Assembly (NCBI GenBank): GCA_037903475.1
Contig: JBAJFG010000467.1
Span: 620,001-684,000 of the forward strand
DNA length: 64,000 nt
Direction: 5' to 3'
Source of the DNA: Ancylostoma caninum
Taxonomy: Eukaryota; Nematoda; Chromadorea; Rhabditida; Ancylostomatidae
Shown here: in pieces, positions 13,401 through 24,842 of the stretch
How the letters are laid out: each line of letters begins with the position of its first letter
Numbering within the stretch: position 1 is the stretch's first letter
Notes under the pieces: model-generated
Seen by the model: the letters and a program-made list of their open reading frames with translations, nothing else
Told to the model about the DNA's origin: nothing
Databases searched by the model: none
Made by a program: the position numbers and the translations under genes

Positions 13401-14125
13401 GATCGTAGATCTTGTGAATCTCACTGAGGAGCTGTCTTTCTGTCATTTGTTGTGCCATGGATAGAGAAATTTTAAGAGTGAAGTTGTCCTGGTCTGTGTT
13501 GTATTGCACACCAAGCAGTTTTGTTTGTCCTGTGTTCCCTTTATCATCTTTGGGGATTTGTTCATTTACTACACTTGAATTGCTGGCGAATCTCTAAGGC
13601 TCATTCCAACTTGTTGGAAGAGCGTTTTGCACTCTTTGATTTTCGAAAGAGCTTCAGTTTCGTTTTTAGCCTGCAGGAATATATTGTCAACATAGATGTT
13701 ATCGAGAATTTCGGTCGACAATTTCGTCCCTGCCCTTGTTAGAAAGGATGCAAGTGACATGTTTAGTGTACTTGGAGCGGATTTTGTTCCAAATGGGAGA
13801 CGCTTAAAGCGGTAGTGTTCGATGTTGTCTGCTGTGACGTCGGTGGCTGAGTCCTTGAGCCACAAAAAGCGGCATAGGTCACGATGTTTAGGACTAATGC
13901 GAATTTGTGTAAATGCTGCTTGTATGTCTGCTGTCACTATTAAGGGCCACGAGCGGCAGGCCAACAGGATGTTCAAGACTTTATTCACGAAGCTTTCGCC
14001 AGTGTGCATGACGTCGTTTAGCGACAATTGACCTTTGCCTTTTGAGGAGGCATCGAATACAACTCGTAGTGGTACTGATTTTTCCTCTTTCCATACTCCG
14101 GGATGGGGCATGTGGTATTTTCGAG
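13401..14125 (-). pseudogene. Inverted copy of BEL/Pao reverse transcriptase segment
   Basis: A minus-strand copy of 14627-15358, differing at only scattered positions. It covers the RT palm with the YVDN active-site motif and the start of the region after it. The minus frame is open for 180 codons from 14111 to 13569. It is flanked by no LTR of its own. The + strand open frame that begins at 14042 starts in the antisense of this copy, so its first roughly 27 codons are not real pol sequence. Confidence 0.85.
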
Positions 14126-15850
14126 TCTTACGATGAAATAGTTTTACTAAATCGACTACCGATCAAACTACCATCTGGACTCCTAGCGCAGAACACAGTT
14201 TTCGGACCAGCTCTTTTCGGGATAGGTAAAGCCCCAACAAACGCCGTTAACCGGTACGAGCACACTGTGTTTACCTGCACAGAACTAATATCCGATGTAA
14301 AACAAGAATTAAAGGACCTTTACGAACTTGAAGGTATGGGCATCAATGCTGATGAGTTCAGTGCTAATGACACCGCGCATGAGTACCTTGACAAGTACTC
14401 CAAGAAGGTATCCTTTACAGATGGTTTCATCACAGCTCCGTTTCCCCTCAAGTCCAATGTGACTGATCTCAAAGACAATCACAAGACTGCTATATGCAGG
14501 CTAAGATCGCTTTACAAGTACCATGAAACCCACCCAGAACAAAAATACTGGTACAACAAGTTTCTCGCGCAGTATAAAAATGATGGTATCATCGAGCCTG
14601 TGCCAGCATCTGAATTGAACGTTCCTGACAGAACAAAATACTACATGCCCCATCCCGGAGTATGGAAAGAGGAAAAATCAGTACCACTACGAGTTGTATT
14701 CGATGCCTTCTCAAAAGGCAAATGTCAATTGTCGCTAAACGACGTCATGCACATTGGCGAAAGCTTCGTGAATAAAGTCTTGGACATCCTGTTGGCCTGC
14801 CGCTCGTGGCCCTTAATAGTGACAGCAGACATACAAGCAGCATTTACACAAATTCGCATTAGTCCTAAACATCGTGACCTATGCCGCTTTTTGTGGCTCA
14901 AGGACTCAGCCACCGACGTCACAGCAGACAACATCGAACACTACCGCTTTAAGCGTCTCTCATTTGGAACAAAATCCGCTCCAAGTATACTAAACATGTC
15001 ACTTGCATCCTTTCTAACAAGGGCAGGGACGAAATTGTCGACCGAAATTCTCGATAACATCTATGTTGACAATACATTCCTGCAGGCTAAAAACGAAACT
15101 GAAGCTCTTTCGAAAATCAAAGAGTGCAAAACGCTCTTCCAACAAGTTGGAATGAACCTTAGAGATTCGCCAGCAATCCAAGTGTAGTAAATGAACAAAT
15201 CCCCAAAGATGATAAAGGGAGCACAGGACAAACAAAACTGCTTGGTGTGCAATACAACACAGACCAGGACAATTTCACTCTTAAAATTTCTCTATCCATG
15301 GCACAACAAATGACAGAAAGACAGCTCCTCAGTGAGATTCACAAGATTTACGATCCTCTGAGGTTAGCTGCTCCATTGTTGCTGCAGGCCTCACAAAACA
15401 AGTCGATTGGAATGAAAAAATCTCTCCAGAGCAGCTCAACGAGTGGAACAACATCTGCCACGACATAAGCAGCACCATAATCCAAGTGCCGCACAATGTT
15501 GCATCTGGTGAGGTAATGCGAGAGTCTTGCAACCTATGGGTATTCAGCGACGCGAGCCAACTTGCGATGGCTGCGTGTGCTTACGTTACACATGGTAGTG
15601 AGCATAAAACAACAGGACTTCTTTGTGGAAAATCAAGACAAGACTAGCACCTATACACAGGAAGGTTACAATACCAAGACTGGGGCTACTAGCACTTTTA
15701 ATGTCGGCTAGACTAGCAAACACTATACTGAGGAATTATCACGACCAAATTTCCGACCTTTATCTTGTCAGCGATAGCAGAATTGCGCTATCTTGGATAA
15801 AATCATCTAACAAACAGCCCGTTTGTTACAAACCAAGTCCCGCTAAGGTT
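14126..15850 (+). pseudogene. BEL/Pao pol, protease end to RNase H (element 1)
   Basis: Encodes the C-terminal end of an aspartic protease (LPSGLL...FGPALFGIG pattern), a Pao-type reverse transcriptase (ADIQAAF, YVDN) open to the stop at 15185, then the Pao-specific linker (YDPLRLAAPLLLQA pattern) and RNase H (LVSDSRIALSWIKSS) in shifted frames. Several frame changes and stops (15185, 15466, around 15620) break the polyprotein. Gag and most of the protease are absent upstream because the inverted copy replaces them. Family knowledge: BEL/Pao Pol normally runs protease, RT, RNase H, integrase in one frame. Confidence 0.85.
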
Positions 15851-16345
15851 ATGAATTGCTACTGTGTGAGAATTCACTAGTGATCATTTCACAAATGAAT
15901 TCGGGATGGAGGAGCTGGCCAATCGAAGATCTCAGCGACGACTCAGTAACCCTCACCGAACCGATCGTCGCGCCAAACAATACCACCGCGCAGCATGTTG
16001 TCCTCAAAACAACACCGATTGCAACGCCCGAAGCGCTTATAGATCTAAAGCGATACCTACCTTACTATACGCAAGCACTACGAGTGTTTACCCGCGCAAT
16101 GAAAGCACTATCATTATGGGTATCAAAATGGAGCTTGCGGAAAGGCAAAAACGCTCCTACCCAGTATATACATCAATTCGATCCGCATAAAGATGTTACT
16201 GATGAAGAAATGATATTAAGTGAACGTCTAATGATTGCCAACGAAACGAAGGACATCGACATCAAAGAGCTACATGTGAAACACAAGAACAAAAACATCT
16301 TCAGAGACCAGTCTTATCAAAGCCAAGTCCAGACTCACGAATGAC
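15841..16345 (+). pseudogene. BEL/Pao pol, RNase H-integrase linker (element 1)
   Basis: An open frame from 15856 to 16344 encodes the lysine-rich linker between RNase H and integrase (a WSLRKG...VTDEEMILSERL pattern is visible). Its first about 65 bases (15841-15907) do not fit the expected RNase H tail and are instead an inverted copy of 20404-20471, so the element is rearranged internally here. Confidence 0.7.
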
Positions 16346-17690
16346 GCTTTACCTGAAGACACGAAAAATCCTATTTTCATACCAACATCTTCAGAACTTG
16401 TTCCTCTAATCATCAACGATGTACATAGGAACAATGCACACGGTGGACGTAACCACACACTAGCTCTTATTCGTCAGAAATTCTGGATTCCAAGGCCTTC
16501 GGGCAAAATCCGGAACATCTTGAACAAGTGCGTCATTTGCAAGCGAGAGCAAGGTCTCCCTTTTCCTCATTAAAAGATGGCACCGCTCCCAAAAGGCAGA
16601 TTGATAGTTGGCAAACCATTCCAAAACTCTGCCTGTAACTTCATGGGACCTGTAACCATCAAAACAGGTGAAGAGGTATACGTCGCACTGTACACCTGTT
16701 TGACCACCCGTGCGATTCATCTGGAATTGGTTGAAAGCCTCTCATCTGCAGCATTCCTAGACAGTTTCCTCCGCTTCATAAGTCGTAGAGGAGTACCACG
16801 CATCATGCGTTCTGACTGTGGCACCAATTTGTCCTTGGTGCTAAGGTCATCGACTTGTTATTCGAACGAGACCAAGTAACAGGCGATTCGGTCGCATCAT
16901 ACAGTGCCTCCAACAACGTCAAATGGATCTTTAACCCGTCAGCAGTGCCTTGGATGGGAGGTGTTTGGGAAAGACTTATCGGATGCGTCAAAAAATGTCT
17001 GAATAAAACATTAGGACGCAGAAAATTATCCTACACAAAGCTATTGACAACTCTTACCTGCATCAAAGCTGTCATCAACACCCGTCCTCTCACAAAGGTT
17101 GACCCTGATGACCTCTCGTCAATCCCACTGCGACCGGTAGACTTCCTTCAAGGGAATATCAAGTTTGCATTGCCAAAATGCGCTGATGAGGAATCTCGTG
17201 ACGATCCAGACTACGAAGACGCCAGAATTGAAACACTCGCTCAAGCTAAAGAAGCACTACAATTGTCAGAGAAGGTCGCTGACCACTTCTGGAGAAGCTG
17301 GAGGACTGAATATCTTGTCGAGCTCCGCGAATTACAGAAAACAGAGTTCCGAAACAGGAAACATGTCTCGCATCCGTTCCCTCAGGTCGGTGAGATAGTA
17401 ATTCTCGAACAAGACTCAATGGTACCCAGAGGAAACTGGCCTTTCGGCAAAGTGGTGGAGATCATCAATAGCCCGTATGGGTATATCCGCTCCGCAAAGG
17501 CGAAGGGGGCGACCGGAAGAATTTATCACCGCCCAGTCGGCGAGCTAACTCCTCTGGAAATTCGCTCCATCGACAACATTGAAAAAGAACACCCTCCTCA
17601 GGAGAGGCCAGAAAACATCGTTCGGAGCGTTCAGCCTCCACCAAAGGCTAAGCTAAACGTTAGATATAACGAAAACGACGAGAACGAATT
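16346..17690 (+). pseudogene. BEL/Pao integrase and C-terminal domain (element 1)
   Basis: Starts with a zinc-binding HHCC-type segment (HNAHGGRNH... then CVICKRE around 16425-16550), then the integrase core (MGPV, FISRRGVPRIMRSDCGTN) and the segment with FNPSAVPWMGGVWERLIG, an intact catalytic-glutamate-type motif. Next comes the DUF5641-like tail (VPRGNWPFGKVVEI near 17425). Breaks: an in-frame stop near 16571 and a frame change around 16850. From 16855 the frame runs without a stop through the tail and on into the envelope region, so pol and env share one frame at this junction. Confidence 0.88.
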
Positions 17691-17699
17691 CGTCAATGC

Positions 17700-18264
17700 C
17701 AGTAGCTCGCATAAGTACAGCCATCTGTCGAGAGTGATACTCTACCCACTGCTGTTATCACTAATCTCCAAAGTCGATGCCACATACATTTCGTGTGCGA
17801 ATGGATCACTCGAAATAAAACCAACTAGCTTGTCTTACAAGCTTTGCTTCAACAGCGTCTGTGGAGTGAGAGAAGCACGAGATGTGGTATCTTTCCAACT
17901 ACCACCCTCTCCCCATGACGATCCTGTCAATGTGTCGCTCTACTTAACACCATGGAGCAAGGAACCTGTAGAAACCTGCACTTGTGAAAGACAGCACTTT
18001 TGTGAAGACAATCGTCTATTCACAAAATCACTCTTACGAAATCCCCACTGTTCGCCAAAAAAGGCAGTCGCCAGCACAACTATAGTGGTTTCTGCTCTAA
18101 TGCTGACCATAGCAGCCATATTTGCCTTCATAGCAAAGACGTTCTGCAATCGAAAGGCCAATATGAGATCAAGAAGAGGGTACCAAGAACCTTCTCACTT
18201 GCCCACTTCAGAAGATCAAGTTTCGTCATCTTGGCAGTACTGTGTGTCACCCTCACCGGGGTAA
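17700..18264 (+). pseudogene. Envelope-like glycoprotein, N-terminal (Gn-like) part
   Basis: Continues directly from integrase without a new start. A hydrophobic stretch near 17730-17775 could act as an internal signal peptide. It is followed by a cysteine-rich ectodomain of about 110 residues, a transmembrane segment near 18070-18145 and a short basic cytoplasmic tail. This signal/ectodomain/anchor order, followed by a second unit downstream, matches the two-glycoprotein precursor layout of phlebovirus-like envelopes. The ectodomain is much shorter than a full phleboviral Gn. The frame stops at 18264. Confidence 0.6.
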
Positions 18265-20128
18265 CTGGTTGTCAAAAAGCGCACATACGCCATGACGTTT
18301 ACCTAATCTGCCTCAATGGTACTAAATGCGTTTTCGAGTTCGACAATGAACTTTCATTCAACACTCTTCAGAACGAAGTCTGTGTGGTACTTCGTCACGA
18401 AAATTCCACAGTCGGCTTCCTGAACTTGAAAGTTGTCGAAATTCGCAACATCTGCAAGAAACAAACGCTGTTCTACACTAGGGACCGGAAACGTTCTACC
18501 AAAAACGCTGTCCCTTCATGGGGTCCTGTGTATCGAATTTCTGTGAAAAGCTCCAACCAAATGACAGTGTACCGGAGCTGAAACATGCACAAAAATATCC
18601 CGGATACTCAATGTGCTCAAATACATGTGCAGGATTAGCATGTGGCTGTCTCACTCCTTTCCCAGGCTGCATGTTCTTCCATGTCTCATACGTTCCACGA
18701 ACGCCCCGCGTCTACCACGTCTTCAAATGTGCTTCGTGGCTCATGGAAGCACACGTCAAAATGACTCTTATCAACGCCGAAAGAGCACGTCGAAGAGTCT
18801 ATAGTGCTTCATCCGTACATACCTACGGAACAACACGGATGGACTCTGAAAGTCTCATCAATCAAACATGGACACCTTACGAAATCTTACTTCAGCGGTT
18901 CGCGGAAACAAAAACATCGACCATTCTCGTCGACGATAATTGGACAGCAGCAGTCAAGTGTGCTAATGCCGAATTAGCCAGCACCCAATTCCACAAGTGC
19001 GAAGCTCAGCATACCTGCGCATGCGTCCCCAATAAGATGTCGGTGCAATGTGTCTGCTCGAGTGCTCCAGTCTACTCGCAAAACCGCACCACAACAATGC
19101 TTCCACTCAGACGGCCCCACCTTGAAATATCAAGGAACAACTCTGCCGTAATAGCCATTGAAAAGAATGCCGAAGTAGCAGTCCTTTTATCAACTACAAA
19201 GAGATTTGCCATCGCTCAGCAAGTAATTGATCCTCCCTGCCGCGTCCTGGCATCTGAACTAGTGGGCTGTTACAGCTGCCAAGAAGCTGCGCGAACAACG
19301 CTAAGCTGCTACTCTAGCAGAACTAGACAAGTAGCACTGGACTGTTTAGAGCAGTCACTACTGCTGAGCTGTTCTGACAAAAACGAAACTGCTAACGTGA
19401 TTCTCCAATATGACTCTGCTCACGTTAGTGATAACTGTTACTATAAATGTGGAGGCCAGACGCACACCTTAAACATCCTCGGGACCCTGGTATACCACTC
19501 ATCCATACCTGAACACGTTGTTCTCGGCAAAGAAAACACCGAAGGAGATACTCTACAGATGCCACAACTGTCATTGCCAGACTTGCGACCTCTAATATCA
19601 ACCTTCAAAGAGCACTGGCACGTTGCTCTGGCATCAGTTGCAGGAGTAGGCATCCTCGCCTTGCTAACATACTTGTTCGGGCCTGTAGCCCTTCTCTTTC
19701 TATTGGAATTCGTCGCGGAAGTCCTTCAAGCAGCGGTGAATATCATATTCGCATGTCTTCGCGGCGTTATACAGGCGCTCGCCGAAGTTCGTAGGCGTCG
19801 AAAACTCTGGCCACGCCTTTTTCCTCGGGCCACGCCCATTGCACTTACGGTAGCAAATAGTTATTGTAGCTGTCACTCATCATGCCGAAACTGTCAGCGT
19901 CCGGTACTCCAAACGCTGATGATTCATTCACTCGCGCCAGGCATAATGGCGGCGGCCCACTCTGACACCTTCGAAGTGTCGACGAGGCTCACCCTCAACC
20001 TACTAAAAGCTTCCATCACTGAGATCCAAACGAAAGTACTCGCCATTGATGGAAAAATCGACATTGTACTCGCTAACACCGCTCCCCGTCATCCTTGCAT
20101 TTTCTGTGACGGGAACAACCTGCCCTGA
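18200..20128 (+). pseudogene. Phlebovirus Gc-like (class II fusion type) envelope region of a BEL/Pao element
   Basis: A second hydrophobic signal-like stretch (about 18220-18265) precedes a cysteine-rich ectodomain. The first part (to 18581) and the main part (18518-20128, 536 codons) are in different frames, so at least one frameshift lies between about 18490 and 18530. The main part has a dense Cys/Gly/aromatic segment near 18605-18750, of the type that forms the fusion-loop region of phleboviral Gc, many paired cysteines, and a strong membrane anchor near 19630-19720 followed by an Arg-rich tail. Known precedent: nematode BEL elements such as C. elegans Cer7 and Cer13 carry phlebovirus-like env genes. 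Coding is largely open but not intact. Confidence 0.75.
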
Positions 20129-20309
20129 ATATTCCGACCCCATTTCCCGCACACTTCGACTTCGCGACCTCAACAAGTGCGTCTCTTGTCTCGCTGCCGC
20201 ACATGGGAACTGCAGTCAGAAGTGCCGACTTTGTAATGGACAACATCACGCCGTATTGTGTTCTAACCCTCTGGTCCGCCGCAGAAACGTCATCGCAGTG
20301 ATTGAGTGA
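20080..20309 (+). pseudogene. Gag-type zinc-knuckle segment 3' of env
   Basis: Encodes CX2C and CX2C...H...C clusters (CIFC, KCVSC...H, KCRLC...HHAVLC) like the nucleocapsid zinc knuckles of BEL Gag. The first cluster is at the end of the env frame (stop 20128) and the rest is in another frame (20115-20309), so a frame change splits it. Gag normally lies 5' of pol, so finding it after env is odd: it may be a 3' accessory nucleic-acid-binding domain, or a gag fragment brought by rearrangement. Confidence 0.65.
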
Positions 20310-20403
20310 CTTTTTTCTTTTTTCGGATGTAATTTTTTCTGAATTCTCCGCTTTTTAGCAACTCTCCCTTATTTTCATGAAGAAAAAATGTTTTGATTTT
20401 CCT

Positions 20404-20471
20404 CCATCCCGAATTCATTTGTGAAATGATTACTAGTGAATTCTCACACAGTAGCAATTCATAACCTTAGC
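20404..20471 (-). repeat. Inverted copy of 15841-15907
   Basis: About 67 bases nearly identical (one visible mismatch) to the reverse complement of 15841-15907. It sits in the non-coding tail of element 1, between the zinc-knuckle segment and the LTR-like sequence. Confidence 0.9.
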
Positions 20472-20899
20472 GGTCTCTCACTGCTCACAATACTTGACGA
20501 GGAAATGCTCGTGGCACCATAATACTAACTCTTATTTACTGTCTATTCCACACTAATACCCATTAATTACTGCAAGTTACTTTCATCACTTTCGCTCCGA
20601 GTATAGGAGTCAAGTTAGAGCAATGTCATACCGCAAAGGCTTCCTAAATCCAATAAAATCATACTAAATCACACGTGATCATCATCTTACTCTACTACCT
20701 CCACCTAATCGGTGCAATTTTCATTTTTCTTGCCATATATGTTAAGCAATCACTTAATCATACAATGTTGCATTATTCCTTTTTTAATCTTGCCTTGTAT
20801 CGCCATATACATCCATTTACTACCCGTGAAAATATGTACTAGTTGTTAGCTCAACTATTTTTTACACCACAATGTTGTTACTTTAAGTGCGCGCGGGAG

Positions 20900-21054
20900 T
20901 GTTGCGGCCCATCATAAAAAAGGCGGCCTCTCGGTTTCCTGCTCAGAAATGGGCGGGGCAATTATATTTAGTGTTGTTACGGTCCGCACTGAAGCGCGGA
21001 CGTCCAGTGGTGAATAAACAGATTGTTAATTGAACTGTGTCCGAGCCCATCACA
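20900..21054 (+). repeat. Probable LTR sequence (at least its 3' part)
   Basis: Begins TGTTGCGGCC and ends CCCATCACA (TG...CA rule). It contains an AT-rich TATATTTAG box and an AATAAA signal near 21013, and lies between the end of element 1 and the pol of element 2. No second copy occurs in the window to confirm it, so it could be the 3' LTR of element 1 or the 5' LTR of element 2. Confidence 0.4.
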
Positions 21055-23320
21055 GCCGGAGAACAAAGCTATGTGTGGAAAAGTAAGACACTATCTCCCT
21101 TACCAACCACTAATAACACCCGAAAAACCGAATACCAAACTGAGGATAGTGTTCGACGCTTCCGCACATTATGTCGGAAAGCCATCACTGAACGACGCGG
21201 TGCATCAAAGCCCGCTCTTTCTTCCATCACTCGCAGAATGATGCTACGTTTCCGCACTGGGAAATCAGCTATAATCGCAAATGTGGAGAAGCTTCGGCTT
21301 GAACGCCTCGCCATTCCTCCTTGCAGCCACCATCAGATTCCACTTGGAAACAGCAAGTGTCGACCAGAAATTTGCCAAGGAACTGAACGACAACCTCTAT
21401 GTCGACAACCTGCTCATCACGGCAGAATCGACAGAAGAAGGTTTCAGGAAGTATCAAGGGGCAGAGAAAACCTTCGAGGAACTGAACATGAATCTCAGAG
21501 AGTTCATCTCGAATGATGACAAAATCAACAAAAGGATAAAAAAGCAGGACAAATCCCAATCAGCACGACCAAAAGTGCTAGGTATTGTGTGGAATACCAT
21601 CTCCGATACCTTTACAGTCAAGTACAACATCCATATCCCTAGGAAGATGATGAAATAATCAGTTCTACACGCCAACGCCTCAGTCTATGATCCTATGATT
21701 GAGGATGAGTCTATGATTGAGGATGGCTCGCGCCACCGATGATCCGCAACAAGGCCGTCTTTTTCCAGTCGTTGTGGAAAAAAGATTGCCAGTGGGACGA
21801 AGAACTGACTGAGAAAGACCAGGAAAAGTGGATAAAGTTGCGCGCAGAAATCACAGGATTCGACAAGCAAATCCTAAGGAAGGTAGCGAATAAAAACCGG
21901 AAGCACCGACTGGTAGTTTTCAGTGATACCAGCTCAACAGCTATGGCAGCATGTGCATACCTTTGCCAGAACGAAAATAAACACCTCCTGCTAGCGAAAT
22001 CCAAACTACCGAAAATCAAGGAAGCTCACACTATCCCGAAGCTTGAGATGAATGCACGGACGCTTTCAGCGCGATTAGGGATCTCAACAGTGGAGGATCT
22101 GAAAAAAATCATCGACATCAGCGAAGTACATCTCCTGTCGGATTCAGAAAGCGCTCTAAGCTGAGCGAAGAACGGCAGGATTAGCAAGTCTCCTGGCGTG
22201 CTGGTCATGAACCGAGTGAATGAGATCTCAAGAATATTGGAGAATCTCCGCGAGAATGGAATCGACCTATTTCTCGGTTACATCAGTATCAGCTGCAACC
22301 CAGCAAACTGTGCGACCAGAGGACTCACCTCAGCAGATCCGAGTCGCGTCTGTTCCAGTTAGGCGCTGAAGAGTCACCAGCGATCAATACCATAGAAACA
22401 ACAGAGTCGTGGATCGACTGTGGAACATTCAGTTCACTGAGGAGACTTCAACGAGTAACAGCCTGGATCTTGAGATTCATTGGCAACTCATCAAAGAACT
22501 TACTAACTCACTCAAAGCGAAGGATTCTCAAGTCAATACCAGAGCTACAAGAGGTGGAAACCTCTCCAACTCTCAATGCAGGAAAAATGAAAAGAGCGCC
22601 TTGCTGGTGAAGTGTCACCAACTACAACTCTGCAAGGCGATGAAAGCTGTAGCCAATCAGAGACTTAGCACCAACCTTATCACCATGGAGTGCATCGCTG
22701 CCTACGCCAGCAAGTCACGAAAATTTTGAGAGGATGCGTACCATGTCAGAAAGCCAACGACTTACCATTTCGGTATCCGAAAATGACGGATCTTCCAGAA
22801 AGAAAGATAGTCAAGTTCAGACCCTTCCAACACGTCGGCCTTGACTACTTTGGCCCACTAAAAGTCAAAACACGGAAGACACGAAGAAAAATTACGGATA
22901 CATTCTGACATGCGCAACCACTAGATTCATGCACCTCGAGCTCTCACCGACAACACCACGGTAGCGTTTGTGAACGTCTTGAGGCAATTCATCGCAAGAA
23001 GAGTGGTGCCCAACTCCATCATCAGTGACGACGCTCCCAAGTTTAATCTCGGAGAAAAGATTGTGTACGAAAGCTTCAGGAACGCTTGCGATTCCGAAGA
23101 CGTCGAGTCGCTCATGGCCAACAATACCATCAGTTAGATAAAAATAACCCCTTCTGCGCCATGGCAAGGGGGATTTTATGAGCGACTGATATAGTCGCTC
23201 AAACGAGCCTTGTCCAAGGCCCTCGGACGAAGAATTCCTGACGAAGATAGAAAAAAAACGAAGACGAAAGCTATCACCCACCAGCTATCTCTGATCACGG
23301 TGAGGACTCAGTCCGTTTCT
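21055..23320 (+). pseudogene. BEL/Pao pol remnant (element 2)
   Basis: A different, more decayed BEL/Pao element. Pieces in order: RT N-terminal half (TKLRIVFDASAHY...KPSLNDAVHQ, 21060-21240), RT C-terminal half with YVDN (21281-21658), the Pao linker plus RNase H (VVFSDTSSTAMAACAYL; IPKLEMNA; LLSDSESALS; 21739-22164), integrase zinc-binding and core start (CVPCQKAND, FRPFQHVGLDYFGPL; 22690-22908) and a heavily shifted integrase core to about 23320. Stops and frameshifts occur every few hundred bases, and gag and protease are missing. It ends where the minus-strand element 3 begins. Confidence 0.82.
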
Positions 23321-23367
23321 CGGTGGGTATAGCACTTTGTCTTCTGAGGACTTTTTTTCTGGGTTGG

Positions 23368-24120
23368 TCACCTACTCCAGCTCATTTTTCGGTAGCACGC
23401 AATCTGCCGCTCTGACTGTTTGATAAGGGCATCCAGTTGACAATTGAGTGCCTCGATTCGTTCCTGCAGGATTTTCTCATTCAAGATGACATGGGGTTGC
23501 GGCGTGATCTGGTGAAGCAGCGACTTCACCTCTTCAAGAGTGGTGCTCTCCATCCTGAAATTACAATCATTTTCATCCGCGGTGGGACTGAGGTTTCCCT
23601 GACTTCCGTCTGCGATTACCACATTTACAGAAAACGCTTCGCTAGCCACAAGTTTACGCGTTTTTGAGCGTAAATTATAATGCGCTTTGTCAAACGTGCT
23701 AGCTTCTTCTTTCCGAAGTTGTGCTTAGTTTCTACTTCGTCTTCCGTCGAGTTCCAGCGGCAACAGAAGGTTGGCTGGTTGCTCCACCAAGTTACCGCTA
23801 CTTGTTGTAAGTTCGACTTCTCGAACATTGCCCTGCTCCGAAGTGACGACTCTGTTAATTCTTCCGAGTTTCCATGCGTTTCTTGGAATCATTTCTTCCT
23901 AGATGAGCACCACCCCCCCCCCCCCCCACTTTCGGAGTGATATTCGCATTTTTCCTTTGAGCGAGTGTCGATTGATAATGTTCGCGAAGTGAAGTGCGGT
24001 ATTGATCGTGCCAAATCTTCCAGAATTTGTTGGTAAAATCGCAGAAACTCTTGAGTCCTCTCACTAACTCAGATCCGCGCCGAAATATCCGTTTTATATG
24101 CACATGATCATCAATATATT
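23368..24120 (-). pseudogene. BEL/Pao integrase C-terminal remnant (element 3)
   Basis: Minus-strand frames encode FWKIWHDQY...TSLREH (24103-23930), then after a poly-G/C tract at 23920-23935 the DUF5641-type IPRNAWKLGRI segment in another frame, then tail sequence to 23368. The homopolymer of about 14 C is the evident frameshift site. The order (integrase end, tail) mirrors element 1, but the sequence is clearly a different family. Upstream pol is absent. Confidence 0.75.
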
Positions 24121-24184
24121 GAAATTTAGGGAGGAGAATTGAAAAAAATTACCTCAGATGTACTGATAAAGAGATGTAAGATAA

Positions 24185-24475
24185 ACCACAAAAGAAAGCC
24201 CGCACCGTGCAGTTTTACAAGTTTTTTCCACGTTAGGCATGGCGTCACCACATCTGTATCATCAAAGAAGAAAAAAATTGTAAAACTCCATGGAACGGAG
24301 TTTCCAGCAGTGGGGATGTTCGAAACCATCATTTGCATGATTTGTGGAAGGAAACAGAAAAGGAAAAGTCCGCGCCGTGAAGTTTTACAAGTTTTCTACG
24401 ATGTTGGGAATGACGTGATGCGTTATCCCGTCAAAAAAAAGAAGAAAACTTCCAAAACTCCATGGCGCGGAGTTT
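24185..24475. repeat. Two-copy tandem repeat, about 170-bp period
   Basis: Segments 24185-24303 and 24355-24475 share CCGTGNAGTTTTACAAGTTTT and end with AAAACTCCATGG...CGGAGTTT. Open frames here follow from the repeat and resemble no family. Confidence 0.65.
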
Positions 24476-24738
24476 TTATCACTGAGGAGGAGATAGACTT
24501 ATCTCAAAATCGGTGAAGCTCCACATGTTCGCCAGCACATTCACAGCGCGTGCGTGTTCTCCAACGAATTTGATGCCAAAGGTCTGCACCTCCGCAGCCT
24601 CCATTTTTTCGTAAAAATCCTGCAGAAAGAAACGATTGCAAATAGAAAACATTTAAAGAAACTTTACAGAAACGTGAAAGAACAAAAAAACGCGCCTCCC
24701 ACCTCGCCCGACCGCGCTGCGAACTCGTTCGCGCTGCG

Positions 24739-24842
24739 TGATCCGATCTCGTCCGAGCGGGGTCCTATCTGGTCCGAGCGGAGTCCGATCTCGTCCGAGC
24801 AGAGTGCGATCTCGTCCGTAACAAGTCCGATCTCGTCCAAGG
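24739..24842. repeat. Short tandem repeat GATCTCGTCCGAGC(N)6
   Basis: Five degenerate copies of a unit of about 20 bp (TCCGATCTCGTCCGAGCGGA). Overlapping open frames on both strands (SDEIGLRSDQIG-like) are products of this repeat. Confidence 0.85.

Noticed and set aside
15868..15883. GAATTCACTAGTGAT resembles a T-vector cloning junction
   Set aside because: The same bases recur inverted at 20404-20471 within a longer native match and no other vector sequence is present; chance or native origin is more likely.
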